A stretch of 64,000 nt of DNA from Ruminococcus flavefaciens AE3010 (GTDB lineage Bacteria > Bacillota > Clostridia > Oscillospirales > Ruminococcaceae). Made by a program: the position numbers and the translations under genes. The stretch covers positions 2,020,001 to 2,084,000 of the forward strand of contig NZ_JAGT01000001.1 in assembly GCF_000526795.1 (NCBI RefSeq), read 5' to 3'. Shown one piece after another: positions 1 to 8,571 of this stretch. Position 1 is the stretch's first letter. Each line of letters starts with the position of its first letter. The notes below the pieces were generated by a model. That model was not told the origin of the DNA and searched no databases. It was given only the letters and a program-made list of their open reading frames with translations.

Positions 1-213
1 CTTTGATAGTCAAAAGATGCCTTCCAACTATGTTATGAGGTATTACCATCCGTTTCCAGAAGCTATCCCTCTCTCTAAGGTAGGTTGCTCACGTGTTACT
101 CACCCGTCCGCCACTAAGATATCCTAAGTAAACTCAAAATATCTCCGTTCGACTTGCATGTGTTAAGCGTGCCGCCAGCGTTCGTCCTGAGCCAGGATCA
201 AACTCTTTATTAA
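1..213 (-). rRNA. rrs: 16S ribosomal RNA, 5' part only
   Basis: The reverse complement carries the near-universal 16S 5' motif AGAGTTTGATCCTGGCTCAG (bases 206 down to 187). It is followed by the conserved ACGAACGCTGGCGGC and ACACATGCAAGTCGAACGGA segments and by the GTGAGTAACACGTG block of the V1-V2 region. Only about 210 bases are inside the window; the rest of the gene continues to the left of base 1. The exact mature 5' end is estimated from the usual 7-8 nt preceding AGAGTTTG. Confidence 0.97.
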
Positions 214-427
214 AGTTGTATATATCAGTACATCTCTGTACTAAAATATCTGATCCAGTTCATAACGCTTGCGTTATTACTTCAAAGTGTTTTTTAGTCT
301 TGTCTTGACTTTTCTCTCCTCAAGCCCTAAAGCTCAAGAAAAGGAATCTCAAGGGTCGTTACTTTTCTTATTCGCATTGTTCAATTTTCAAGATGCTGTT
401 TACTCCCCCTCGCGGGACAGCTTTAAT
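214..427 (-). other. rRNA operon leader (transcribed spacer)
   Basis: This is the stretch between the proximal rRNA promoter and the 16S 5' end. It contains no credible gene; a 73-codon reading frame on the plus strand (269-490) is antisense to the leader and crosses the promoter. A CTTGAAAATTGAA segment of the kind found in low-GC Gram-positive rRNA leaders and spacers is present near 385-395 (minus strand). Antitermination and RNase III processing signals are expected here but were not individually resolved. Confidence 0.7.
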
Positions 428-456
428 ATTATATCACTATCTTTCAGGTTTGTCAA
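428..456 (-). promoter_or_regulatory. rRNA promoter P2 (proximal)
   Basis: On the minus strand a perfect -35 TTGACA (456-451) and perfect -10 TATAAT (433-428) are separated by exactly 17 bp, with TGA before the -10 (extended -10). It lies about 215 bp upstream of the 16S 5' end. Confidence 0.93.
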
Positions 457-521
457 GCACTTTTTTCAAATTTCTTTAAGAAATTTTTAGCGCCCTCGCT
501 TCCTTGTCGGACAGTAAATAC

Positions 522-550
522 ATTATAACTCTTTTGTAAGAAATTGTCAA
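522..550 (-). promoter_or_regulatory. rRNA promoter P1 (distal)
   Basis: A second perfect minus-strand promoter: TTGACA (550-545), 17 bp spacer, TATAAT (527-522). Together with the proximal copy it forms a tandem pair spaced about 94 bp apart, the usual arrangement for rRNA operons in Bacillota. Confidence 0.93.
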
Positions 551-617
551 GTATAAACTTTTCAACTTTATCTCGTCGAAAATATTGAAAACTCCCTCCC
601 TTGACAGCAAAAAGCAA

Positions 618-646
618 TAAAAAAAGCAGCTGCAAAAGCAGCTGCT
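618..646 (-). terminator. Intrinsic terminator of the 685-1302 pseudopilin gene
   Basis: On the minus strand a 9-bp perfect stem AGCAGCTGC / GCAGCTGCT with a TTTT loop (646-625) is followed by a run of T. It lies 38 bp after the pseudopilin stop codon and insulates the rRNA promoters from upstream transcription. Confidence 0.9.
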
Positions 647-684
647 TAATGAATCTTTTTATACGGACATATACATGTCATATT

Positions 685-1302
685 TTATGGAAGCGCTATA
701 CCCTTCATATCAGCAAGGCTAATAGTTTCAACTGAATGTGAACGAATGTCTTTTTCAGTTGCATCTGACAACTGATCAGCGCCCATTAATTTGGGATAAG
801 TTCCCTTATACTGACCGTTGGATTTAGTACTGTATACAACAGACTGAACAGCATAATTATGTACATATATTTTATATGTACCCTCGGTTCCGCAAATATT
901 ATTTACTGCATTCGCAAATTTGGTATTTTCATTTTTCTTTGTTGTTGCGGTACTGTTTCCGTTTTTATCGATACTGTATCCGCTCTGTTTATCGCCGTCC
1001 CAGTAGAAATAAAAATCACCTGTACCAACATAAAGGGATTTATTTGCATTATCCTTTACAGTTGTATCTGAATGATACACAGGATCGCTTACATTTACTG
1101 TTGTACGCTCTCTCTGTGCAGTTCTTGTGATCTCTGTCTGAGCGGCATTGAAAACAACTTTTGCTTTTGAATTAGCAGTTCTTTCTCTGCTTCTTCTCAT
1201 GAAATAGCCCCATGAAGGTATAACAATAGCACTAAGGATACCTATAATTGTTAAAACAATAATAAGCTCAACGAGCGTAAAGCCTTTTCTCTTGCTCTTC
1301 AT
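685..1302 (-). CDS. Type IV pseudopilin (prepilin-type N-terminal motif)
   Basis: A 205-residue minor pilin-like protein. Residues 1-7 are a short basic leader ending in Gly, followed by FTLVELIIVLTIIGIL, the class III signal cleaved and N-methylated by the prepilin peptidase after Gly. The hydrophobic helix (about 8-28) anchors the subunit in the membrane and then in the pilus core. The rest is a soluble domain with aromatic-rich segments and no match I recognise. The start at 1302 was chosen because GGAGGTGC lies 6 nt upstream and because it gives the standard short leader; an in-frame ATG 7 codons earlier has no such site. It has its own consensus promoter and terminator, so it is a single-gene unit apart from the main pilus operon. 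Confidence 0.88.
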   Translation of the reverse strand: MKSKRKGFTLVELIIVLTIIGILSAIVIPSWGYFMRRSRERTANSKAKVVFNAAQTEITRTAQRERTTVNVSDPVYHSDTTVKDNANKSLYVGTGDFYFYWDGDKQSGYSIDKNGNSTATTKKNENTKFANAVNNICGTEGTYKIYVHNYAVQSVVYSTKSNGQYKGTYPKLMGADQLSDATEKDIRSHSVETISLADMKGIALP

Positions 1303-1335
1303 AGAAAAGCACCTCCAAAACAATTTTCCAATTCT

Positions 1336-1364
1336 ATTATATCAAAAAGTTCATATTTTGTCAA
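1336..1364 (-). promoter_or_regulatory. Consensus promoter of the 685-1302 pseudopilin
   Basis: Minus strand TTGACA (1364-1359), 17 bp spacer, TGA-TATAAT (1341-1336), all matching the sigma-A consensus. It sits in the 111-bp gap after the S41 protease gene. Confidence 0.92.
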
Positions 1365-1413
1365 CAATAAAAAAATCTTTATGCTCCAATTTTTTCTGCT
1401 GTTTATTGTGCAA

Positions 1414-2577
1414 TTAGCTGAGAAGCTCAATGGCTTTCTCCAGCTGGATATCATCGTCTGTGCATCTGAATCTTTTCTCCATATCCAGAACAATGTCAGG
1501 TGTAATGCCTACCTTGTCATAGTTAGGTATATCATTTACATAGTAATATCCTGATACGATAGAATAAGTCGACATATCAGATAACGTGTACGTCTGCTGG
1601 AAGACTCCCTTACCGCCGGTCTGTGAACCAATAACAGTTCCTCTGCCCGTATTGCTGAACAGGGCTGCAAATATCTCTCCCGAGCTCAGAGTCTCCTCCG
1701 ACACAAGGACAGCGACCTTAATATCTTTGATCTGGACATCAGCTGTAGTCTTATATATTTCCTTTTTCTTGGATCTTGTTTCCTCACATACAACATGACT
1801 TCCTTCTGGAGCAAAAAGATCAAAGAATCCGACTGCCTCAGACATTGCTCCTCCGCCGTTGCTGCGCAGGTCGAAAACGATGCCTTTTATCTCTTCTTCA
1901 GATGAGAAGCCGTCGAAGATTCGCTTAAAATTAGCTGTTTCTCCCTCGTCAAAGCTGTCAAAGCGATAATACAGTATGCCATTATCAAGGATCTCCTTAT
2001 AAAGCGGCAGGAACCGCTTTTCATCTATAGAGCGGACATAGGTGATATTTTTCGTATCGCCGTCACGTTCTATGACAAGCTCGGCTGAGGTATCGCTTTT
2101 TCCAAGAAGCTCCCTTACGATATTGTCAAATCCTGTTTGTCTGACATTCTTCCCGTCGATACTGAGGATAATGTCCCCTTCTCTTAATCCGATATTTTCC
2201 GCATAGGATTCGGGAATGACCTCGGTAACCACCATATCGCCGTTGTTTTCATCCTTGCCTACCTTAAATCCAGCTGTCTGCATCTGCATGGAGGCATTGA
2301 CGCTGATTTCAAGAGCTTTTGAGCTGTCGGAGCAAAAAGTATAGGTATCACCGAGTCCTTTAAGAAGTCCGCTTACCATATTGCGTTCATAATTCTCTTT
2401 ATCGGCATCTTTATAGTAATCCTCGTCAATGTTTTCCATAGCTTTAATAACGCCGCTATAGTTCTCGCCAAAAGCTATTTCCTTTTCGTAATACTTTGTG
2501 ACACCAAGGTAAGTAAGGCCTGCTACAGCACAAGCCCCAAAAAAGCCATACGTTAATTTAGTAAGGTCAAATTTCAT
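1414..2577 (-). CDS. S41 family (C-terminal processing) peptidase with PDZ domain
   Basis: A 387-residue membrane-anchored serine protease of the CtpA/Prc family. An N-terminal hydrophobic segment (about 8-28) anchors it outside the cell. A PDZ domain (about 95-170, with GLREGDIILSIDG) is followed by the S41 core: GIVFDLRSNGGG (about 233-244), the nucleophile region VSEETLSSGEIF (Ser near 298-299) and TGGKG with the general-base Lys near 323. The family cleaves exported proteins at the C-terminus. The start at 2577 has AGGAGG 6 nt upstream. It follows the major pilin gene across a terminator and shows no promoter of its own, so it is probably expressed by readthrough at a fraction of the pilin level. 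A role in pilin turnover is inference. Confidence 0.88.
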   Translation of the reverse strand: MKFDLTKLTYGFFGACAVAGLTYLGVTKYYEKEIAFGENYSGVIKAMENIDEDYYKDADKENYERNMVSGLLKGLGDTYTFCSDSSKALEISVNASMQMQTAGFKVGKDENNGDMVVTEVIPESYAENIGLREGDIILSIDGKNVRQTGFDNIVRELLGKSDTSAELVIERDGDTKNITYVRSIDEKRFLPLYKEILDNGILYYRFDSFDEGETANFKRIFDGFSSEEEIKGIVFDLRSNGGGAMSEAVGFFDLFAPEGSHVVCEETRSKKKEIYKTTADVQIKDIKVAVLVSEETLSSGEIFAALFSNTGRGTVIGSQTGGKGVFQQTYTLSDMSTYSIVSGYYYVNDIPNYDKVGITPDIVLDMEKRFRCTDDDIQLEKAIELLS

Positions 2578-2587
2578 TTTTCCTCCT

Positions 2588-2618
2588 AAAAAAATGCTCC
2601 TCCCAAATGGAAGGAGCA
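2588..2618 (-). terminator. Terminator between the major pilin and the S41 protease
   Basis: On the minus strand a 10-bp stem TGCTCCTTCC / GGGAGGAGCA (one G-U pair) closes an ATTT loop (2618-2595) and is followed by seven T. The AGGAGG ribosome site of the S41 gene comes immediately after the T run, so readthrough transcripts can be translated. Confidence 0.9.
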
Positions 2619-2662
2619 TTAATTTTTAATTAGAATTTATAAGTTCAATAATTTAGAACTCA

Positions 2663-3211
2663 TCAAGTCTTGTCTGTAGATGTCCAGCCGCCCTTTGTAG
2701 CTGCCTGTGAAGCGAGGTCGCTGAGAGCTGTCTTTGACTTAGACTCAAAGTTATCAACTGTGATAACACCACCGGGGCAAGTACCTGTGTACTTAGCATT
2801 AGGCTGTCTGAGAGCAACGCCTACACAAACGCCGCCGTCACATACTGCATAGAAATCATACTTGTAAACCTTATCCATGTAGTTTACGATCTTCTTGTAT
2901 GTGTTTGCATCTGAATACTGAGAATCTGAGATAGCACCATCAGCAGTAACAACCTTACCAGCAGCTGCATTTGCACCGCTTGTACCTGTCATTGACTTGA
3001 TCTTAGCAGCCTCTTCAGTCTCTTCATCAATTTCAACGAGAGCTGTGTTGATAGCCTTCTGGAGTGTGTTAGCAGCTGAGTTAGCGCTTGAAACCTTTGA
3101 CTTCTTTACGTAACCGAGCATTGCTGGAACGAGGATTGCTGCGAGAACACCGATGATAGCGATAACAACGATGAGCTCAATAAGTGTAAAACCTTTCTTT
3201 GTAGTTTTCAT
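2663..3211 (-). CDS. pilA: Major type IV pilin (prepilin)
   Basis: A 182-residue prepilin. Leader MKTTKKG precedes FTLIELIVVIAIIGVLAAIL, with the conserved Glu at mature position 5, needed for pilin methylation and assembly. The N-terminal helix is followed by a compact Ala/Thr/Ser-rich domain with a Cys pair (CDGGVC) and a later Cys, which could form a disulfide. It is judged the major pilin because it is a monocistronic, highly expressible unit: perfect spacing promoter, about 95-nt leader and strong terminator just downstream. The start at 3211 uses GAGGG 8 nt upstream and gives a canonical 7-residue leader; an ATG 16 codons earlier is disfavoured. The symbol is by role, not by orthology. 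Confidence 0.9.
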   Translation of the reverse strand: MKTTKKGFTLIELIVVIAIIGVLAAILVPAMLGYVKKSKVSSANSAANTLQKAINTALVEIDEETEEAAKIKSMTGTSGANAAAGKVVTADGAISDSQYSDANTYKKIVNYMDKVYKYDFYAVCDGGVCVGVALRQPNAKYTGTCPGGVITVDNFESKSKTALSDLASQAATKGGWTSTDKT

Positions 3212-3313
3212 AAGAAAACCCTCATTTAAATAAATTTTTGTGAAAGCTTTTACTTTCACACGATTTTTTTAGGTCCGGGGATTTTTTTCTCCCTTTCCCT
3301 TCCCTGTGATTAT

Positions 3314-3342
3314 AGTATACCACCTTATTCACATAATGTCAA
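3314..3342 (-). promoter_or_regulatory. Pilin gene promoter
   Basis: Minus strand TTGACA (3342-3337), 17 bp, TATACT (3319-3314). It is followed by a leader of about 95 nt before the pilin start codon. Confidence 0.9.
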
Positions 3343-3624
3343 CACTTTCAGAAGAAAAAATCCATATCTGAGGGCGATTTTTACATTAGAACGGTGAATC
3401 GGCATATTTTTTTTAGTGTTTTCGTCGAAGTGCACAAGATACTGTGAATAAATTAAATCTTTAATTTAGTATTTGTTATATTCACACTTGTTTATACTCT
3501 GTGTAAAGCGATTTTTGAGGCTTTTTCGGAGGTTTTTTGAACTTTTTTTAATGTCTTTTTTGAAAAATTTCCGATTTTGTGTTTCCAAAAATAATTTCTT
3601 GTCATTTGATCAATAGTCTGTTCA
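3343..3624. other. AT-rich intergenic region, no gene seen
   Basis: About 280 bp between the pilin promoter and the pilT terminator. No coding frame with a ribosome site and no clear repeat was found. It could hold upstream control sites for the pilin promoter, but none is recognisable. Confidence 0.6.
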
Positions 3625-3662
3625 TAAAAAATACCGTCGCACTTTTTCACGAGCGACGGTAT
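3625..3662 (-). terminator. Terminator of the pilB-pilT unit
   Basis: A minus-strand 10-bp perfect stem ATACCGTCGC / GCGACGGTAT (3662-3631) is followed by a T run (3630-3625). It lies 36 bp after the pilT stop codon. Confidence 0.93.
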
Positions 3663-3697
3663 TTTGATACATATAGTATTTTTATATGAAAATATTA

Positions 3698-4798
3698 TTA
3701 ACCCTGTACGCCGCCTCTGGGAGCACCGCCGAGCTGTGACAGGAAACGATAGAACTCCTGCTTGTCGAGGCACTTCTCGAGAGCGTCTACCTCGCCGATA
3801 ACATTCTTGGATACGAGTCTTGCAAGCTCCATATCCAGAGACATCATGCCCTGCTGCTTACCTGTCTGGATAGCAGACTGAACGAGGTGGATCTTGTTAT
3901 CACGGATCATAGCCGAGATAGCGTCGGTAACGTTAAGAATTTCCATACAAGCGATACGGCCTGAACCGTCCTTCTTAGGAATAAGTGTCTGTGAGATAAC
4001 AGCTACGAGGTTGTTAGCCAGCTGTGTTCTGATCTGCTGCTGCTGATGCTCTGGGTAAACGTCGATGATACGGTTGATAGTATCAGCTGCAGATGTTGTA
4101 TGAAGTGTTGACATAACGAGATGTCCTGTTTCGGCAGCGGTTACAGCAGCCTGGATAGTCTCGAAGTCACGCATTTCTCCTACGAGGATTACATCGGGGT
4201 CCTCACGGAGAGCAGCTCTCAGAGCAAGAGCGAATGACGGAACGTCGTCGCCGATCTCTCTCTGGTTGACCATACATCTCTTGTGATCGTGAACGTACTC
4301 GATAGGGTCCTCAACTGTGATTACGTGAGCGCTTCTGTTAAGGTTAACGAAGTCGATCATAGCAGCGAGGGTTGTAGATTTACCTGAACCGGTAGGACCT
4401 GTTACAAGAACGAGTCCACGGGGACGCATTGCGAAGTCAGCAAGTATCGGAGGAAGTCCGAGGTCCTCAAGTGTAGGGATATCGTTTCTCAGAAGACGGA
4501 TAGCGATAGCTGGCTTGCCCTTCTGGAAGTATACGTTTACACGGTGACGGTAGCCGCTTCTTGTTGTGAACGAGAAGTCGGTATCCTTATGGTTGTTGAT
4601 GCTTGTCTGCTGAGCGTCGTTTGTCATCTGATGAACGATGTTGAGTATTTCCTCCTCGTCCATTTCGGGGTACTGTGAACGCATGGTTCTGAGAGTACCG
4701 TTGAGACGTACAACAGGAGCGATCCTGTCTGTGAAGTGAAGGTCAGAACAGCCGAGGAGTCTTACCTCGTCAAGTATTCTATGAATTTCGATTGCCAT
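3698..4798 (-). CDS. pilT: Pilus retraction ATPase PilT
   Basis: A 366-residue cytoplasmic hexameric ATPase that drives pilus depolymerisation. It shows Walker A GPTGSGKST (about 134-142), an Asp box before it, Walker B/ILVGEMRD (about 204-211) and the His-box segment GHLVMSTLHT (about 225-234). The length matches typical PilT (about 345-370) and it lacks the long N-terminal domain of PilB. It directly follows pilB (24-bp gap) and ends at a strong terminator. Its presence indicates that the pili are retractable and so could support twitching or substrate gripping. The last residues GGAPRGGVQG form a short Gly-rich tail. Confidence 0.96.
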   Translation of the reverse strand: MAIEIHRILDEVRLLGCSDLHFTDRIAPVVRLNGTLRTMRSQYPEMDEEEILNIVHQMTNDAQQTSINNHKDTDFSFTTRSGYRHRVNVYFQKGKPAIAIRLLRNDIPTLEDLGLPPILADFAMRPRGLVLVTGPTGSGKSTTLAAMIDFVNLNRSAHVITVEDPIEYVHDHKRCMVNQREIGDDVPSFALALRAALREDPDVILVGEMRDFETIQAAVTAAETGHLVMSTLHTTSAADTINRIIDVYPEHQQQQIRTQLANNLVAVISQTLIPKKDGSGRIACMEILNVTDAISAMIRDNKIHLVQSAIQTGKQQGMMSLDMELARLVSKNVIGEVDALEKCLDKQEFYRFLSQLGGAPRGGVQG

Positions 4799-4822
4799 AT
4801 TAATAATCCTCCCTACAAGCCA

Positions 4823-6505
4823 TTATACAGTAAATGTAGTTCTTACAAGCTCGTCAATTGATGTTTCGCCGGCCTGTACAAGCTCTGAAGCGTTGTCACG
4901 GAGAAGCTTGGTTCCCTGTTCCTTAGCTGCCTTTTCGATCTCTTCCTTGCTGCCGTTAGCTGCGATGATAGAAGAAACCTTATTTGTACAGTGAATGATC
5001 TCGTGGATAGCAGTTCTTCCTCTGTATCCTGTATTATTGCATGAGGGGCATCCACCCGGCTCATATATCTGGATAGAATGGTCGATACCCATGAGCTCGT
5101 TCTCTTCGGGAGTAGACATTCTTGGCTTTTTGCATGTCGGGCACAGAACCTTGAGGAGTCGCTGTGCGATAACGCCGATGATAGAAGTAGCAACCATGTA
5201 AGGAGCTACACCCATATCAACAAGACGTACAACTGTTGAAGCAGCGTCGTTGGTATGGAGGGTCGACAGAACAAGGTGTCCTGTGATAGCGGCACGGATA
5301 CCGATATCGGCTGTTTCGGTATCACGCATCTCACCGATCATAACTACGTCAGGGTCCTGACGGAGGATAGAACGAAGGGCAGCGGCAAATGTCATGCCTG
5401 CCTTTACGTTAACCTGACACTGGTTGATACCGTCGATAGCCTTTTCGACAGGGTCCTCAACGGTTACGACGTTTACGTTTGGCTTAGCGATCTCACCGAG
5501 AGCCGCATAAAGAGTTGTTGTTTTACCTGAACCGGTAGGTCCTGTAACGAGGATAACGCCGTGAGGAACACGAAGCATTGACTCGAACAGTGTATAGTTA
5601 TAATCAGACATACCCAGATCGGTGATCTTACGAAGAGCGATCTGACCTGTTGAAAGGATTCGGATAACGATCTTTTCACCATGTACCATAGGAAGTGAGG
5701 ATACACGGACATCAAGAGTAGTTCCGTCAACGACCTGTGTGAAACGGCCGTCCTGAGGGATTCTCTTCTCGGCGATGTTCATACCGCTGATGAGCTTGAA
5801 ACGTGTAGTGAGTGCGCTGTGAACTGCACTTGAGATATTCATGAGTTCAACGAGGTCGCCGTTTACACGGATACGGATCCTTGTATACTTATCGAATGGC
5901 TCGATATGGATATCGGTAGCGTCTGCTCTGTAAGAGTTCTCAACGATAGTTGTTGCCAGCTTAACAATAGGAGCACTCTCTACTCTGTCCTTAGACTCGA
6001 TGTCAGCCTCAGACATTTCACCGAGGTCGCCGCCCATAGCGGAAACGCCCTCAAGAACACTGTCAACGTTCTGCATTGAATAGCACTTACCGATCGCCTT
6101 GTTGATAGCAGATGTTGTTGCAAGAACAGGAACGGTGTCCATACCTGTGGAAACCTTGATATCCTCGAGTACGATGAAGTTTACAGGATCATTCGTTGCA
6201 ACTGTAAGACGCTTACCTTGTACATTGATAGCAATTACGGTATGCTTTCTTGCCAGAGCCTCGGGAACCATCTGAACTGCGTCAGTATTGATCTCGATAT
6301 TGTCAAGGTCAACGTACTGAACTCTCAGATTTCCTGCCAGTGCTTTTGCGAAATTGACTTCAGACATAAAGCCGAGTTCAACAACTACGTCGCCGAACTT
6401 CTTTGCGCCGTTTGACGCTTTCTGAGCGTCAAGAACCTGCTGAAGCTGTTCGCTTGTGATCAGCCCTTGATTGACTAAGTAGTCACCAATTCTCTCGTTT
6501 CTCAT
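4823..6505 (-). CDS. pilB: Pilus extension ATPase PilB
   Basis: A 560-residue GspE/PilB-family ATPase that powers pilus assembly. It has a GspE N-terminal (MshEN-like) domain at about 5-150, Walker A GPTGSGKTTT (about 322-331), Walker B MIGEMRD (about 389-395), HLVLSTLHTND, and the four-cysteine zinc site CPTC (455, 458) and CPSC (486, 489). MshEN domains of this family often bind cyclic di-GMP, but that is not shown here. The start at 6505 is set by GGAGG six nt upstream; the longer frame to 6550 has no ribosome site. It is divergent from pilD with a 138-bp control region. Confidence 0.96.
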   Translation of the reverse strand: MRNERIGDYLVNQGLITSEQLQQVLDAQKASNGAKKFGDVVVELGFMSEVNFAKALAGNLRVQYVDLDNIEINTDAVQMVPEALARKHTVIAINVQGKRLTVATNDPVNFIVLEDIKVSTGMDTVPVLATTSAINKAIGKCYSMQNVDSVLEGVSAMGGDLGEMSEADIESKDRVESAPIVKLATTIVENSYRADATDIHIEPFDKYTRIRIRVNGDLVELMNISSAVHSALTTRFKLISGMNIAEKRIPQDGRFTQVVDGTTLDVRVSSLPMVHGEKIVIRILSTGQIALRKITDLGMSDYNYTLFESMLRVPHGVILVTGPTGSGKTTTLYAALGEIAKPNVNVVTVEDPVEKAIDGINQCQVNVKAGMTFAAALRSILRQDPDVVMIGEMRDTETADIGIRAAITGHLVLSTLHTNDAASTVVRLVDMGVAPYMVATSIIGVIAQRLLKVLCPTCKKPRMSTPEENELMGIDHSIQIYEPGGCPSCNNTGYRGRTAIHEIIHCTNKVSSIIAANGSKEEIEKAAKEQGTKLLRDNASELVQAGETSIDELVRTTFTV

Positions 6506-6574
6506 AAAAAACCTCCGCTTATTTTCTGAATGCCGTGCTGTATCCGTCATACAGTCAGCATTCTAAAATTTTAC

Positions 6575-6602
6575 TTGAATTTTCCATAAATTATGTTATA
6601 AT
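6575..6602 (+). promoter_or_regulatory. pilD promoter
   Basis: TTGAAT (6575-6580), 16 bp, then TATAAT (6597-6602) preceded by TGT, an extended -10. It sits in the divergent region between pilB and pilD. Confidence 0.8.
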
Positions 6603-6643
6603 AATATTATGTACATTAATATTTATGAAGGAGGGGTAAAATC

Positions 6644-7516
6644 ATGTTCGGATTTGAAGATATGCTCCACAGTGAATTTACCGAGCTGCCATTCAAGATC
6701 ATGTTTTACGTCGTAATTTTCCTATTCGGCATCTGCATCGGAAGCTTTCTTAATGTTGTTATCCTGAGACTTCCAAAGGGCGAATCTGTTATCGGCCTTA
6801 AACGAAGCAAGGAGGATAAGGAAAAGGCTTCCCACTGCATGACCTGCGGCGCAAAGATCAGACCCATCGATCTGATACCTGTTTTCAGCTGGATAATGCT
6901 GAGAGGAAAATGTCACAACTGCGGTGCAAAAATATCACCGCGATATCCAATAGTAGAATCCCTGAACGGTATTCTCTATGTTCTGACGTTTTACGTCCTG
7001 GATATAAATGTTAAATCCATAATAACCTGCGTTCTGATGACTTTTCTTATTGTCATCGCATTCATCGACTGGGATACGAAAGAAATATTTATCGGCATGG
7101 TAGCCATTATACTTCTTCTTGCTTTCCCGCTTGCTTACTTCTACTCTCGTGAAAACGGAGATGTTACACTGAAAAGCCGTATCATTGGAATGTTCGTTAT
7201 CAGTGTTCCGTTCTTCATCATCGGCGAATTAAGCCGTCCCATCATTAAGAAGAAATTCGGTGAGGATTTCAGAGCCATTGAGCTTGGCGATACATATTTA
7301 ATGTTCGCAGCCGGCGCATTCCTCGGAACACAAGCTGTTATCGCTTCAACATTTATTGGAATCATTACCGCTGCCGTTGGTGGGATTCTCGTCAAGGCAG
7401 TTACAAAGGATTCAAAGTTCGCCTTCGGACCTTTCCTTGCTATCGGAATTGCCGTCGGCTCGTTATGGGGTAATCAGATAGCTCAGTGGTATCTTAACCT
7501 TCTGGCTACCGAATAA
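6644..7516 (+). CDS. pilD: Prepilin peptidase / N-methyltransferase (A24 family)
   Basis: A 290-residue polytopic membrane aspartic protease that cuts prepilin leaders after Gly and methylates the new N-terminus. The N-terminal domain has the GSFLNVVILRLP motif and two CxxC pairs (CMTC, CHNC) of the zinc-binding methyltransferase part. The protease part has the first catalytic Asp in FIDWDTKEI and a GD motif in IELGDTYLM. About seven further hydrophobic segments follow. A strong AAGGAGGGG ribosome site lies upstream. It is the only gene of the pilus locus on the plus strand, inserted between the two minus-strand pilus units, and should process all four prepilin-like proteins here. Confidence 0.95.
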   Translation: MFGFEDMLHSEFTELPFKIMFYVVIFLFGICIGSFLNVVILRLPKGESVIGLKRSKEDKEKASHCMTCGAKIRPIDLIPVFSWIMLRGKCHNCGAKISPRYPIVESLNGILYVLTFYVLDINVKSIITCVLMTFLIVIAFIDWDTKEIFIGMVAIILLLAFPLAYFYSRENGDVTLKSRIIGMFVISVPFFIIGELSRPIIKKKFGEDFRAIELGDTYLMFAAGAFLGTQAVIASTFIGIITAAVGGILVKAVTKDSKFAFGPFLAIGIAVGSLWGNQIAQWYLNLLATE

Positions 7517-7534
7517 AAACAGTGAAAAATAAGT

Positions 7535-7569
7535 ACAGGCAGCAGCATTGAACTGCTGCCTGTTTTTTT
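7535..7569 (+). terminator. pilD terminator
   Basis: An 11-bp perfect stem ACAGGCAGCAG / CTGCTGCCTGT with a 7-nt loop is followed by seven T on the plus strand. It lies between convergent genes and also folds on the minus strand, where the following tract is less T-rich. Confidence 0.9.
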
Positions 7570-7571
7570 AC

Positions 7572-8558
7572 TTATTTAAGTTCATCTGCATAAGAGAATA
7601 CAAAGTAAATATCGTTTGTGAAATCTACCTTTGTATTGAACTTAGCACGGAATGCCTCTCCGCACTCGGGAGGTGTTGTATTATCCTTCTGTAATCTTAA
7701 TGTATCCTTTGCTGTTGGATCATTATATCTTACTCTCGGAACACCTGTCGGGTTAACACCTGTTCTTGAGTTGATATTTGTAAGGGGCAGGTTTGCGATC
7801 TGTACTGCAACAGGAGACTTGAAAGCTCTGTAGCTGTTTGCTCCTGATACATCAACATAACCCTGTCTGCTCGGATCCTTGTCAAGAACGATTGATATCG
7901 AAAGATTCTTTCGTGTTATACCGATGTCTGTGTTATTCTTATCGGTCTTCAGTGCCTTGTAGTAAGAATCACTGTCGCCGCCTGCAGGAACAGGAGCACC
8001 AACGAGCTTTGAAGCACCAAGTGCATAACTGAAGCTGTAGTTTGAATCTCCTGCGTCAAAGTATGTGGAATTGAGCATAGGAGTTTCAGTAACATCAGAT
8101 GTTATTTCCTGATTGTTCTCAAAGCGGTACTCACGAAGTGTGATCTGTCCTGCCGGGATGCCCTTTGCAGCATCAGCATTGTTCATAAGACGCATTATAT
8201 AGATCTTGCCTCTGACAAATCTGCTGTTTGAACCGTCATCAGAAGTAACGAGTCCGTCATAATGTGACTTTCTGTACTCTTCAGCAAGCTTATACAGATC
8301 TGTAGAATACTCTGTACCAAGCTCATCTGATGTATAGATATACAGGTTATCGGCATACTCAAGAGTACCCTGGATATATTCCTGTATATTATGTGACAGC
8401 GAGTACGTCTTTTCTGACAGCGCCGTATTCTTGTACATATTCGATACAGGCGTTGTAAGAGCAAGTGCAGCGGTCATAAGAATTGAGAAGATCGCCATAA
8501 CAACAAGCAGCTCTACAAGGGTAAAGCCCTTGAGCGTTGATTTATTTTGCTTTTCCAT
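7572..8558 (-). CDS. Pseudopilin with prepilin N-terminal motif (PilW-like size)
   Basis: A 328-residue prepilin-like protein. The basic leader ends in KG before FTLVELLVVMAIFSILMTAALAL, the class III signal and N-terminal helix. The remaining 290 residues form a large soluble domain rich in Tyr, Asp and Asn. Size and order (pseudopilin, pseudopilin, PilX-like) resemble the minor-pilin cluster that primes pilus assembly in other type IV pilus systems. GAGGTGG lies 6 nt before the ATG. It is the last gene of the pilC operon, 14 bp after the preceding pseudopilin, and it faces pilD across a terminator. Confidence 0.87.
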   Translation of the reverse strand: MEKQNKSTLKGFTLVELLVVMAIFSILMTAALALTTPVSNMYKNTALSEKTYSLSHNIQEYIQGTLEYADNLYIYTSDELGTEYSTDLYKLAEEYRKSHYDGLVTSDDGSNSRFVRGKIYIMRLMNNADAAKGIPAGQITLREYRFENNQEITSDVTETPMLNSTYFDAGDSNYSFSYALGASKLVGAPVPAGGDSDSYYKALKTDKNNTDIGITRKNLSISIVLDKDPSRQGYVDVSGANSYRAFKSPVAVQIANLPLTNINSRTGVNPTGVPRVRYNDPTAKDTLRLQKDNTTPPECGEAFRAKFNTKVDFTNDIYFVFSYADELK

Positions 8559-8571
8559 ATGACCACCTCAC

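Noticed and set aside
269..490. 73-codon frame in the rRNA leader
   Set aside because: It crosses the P2 rRNA promoter on the opposite strand and lies in transcribed leader; no ribosome site.
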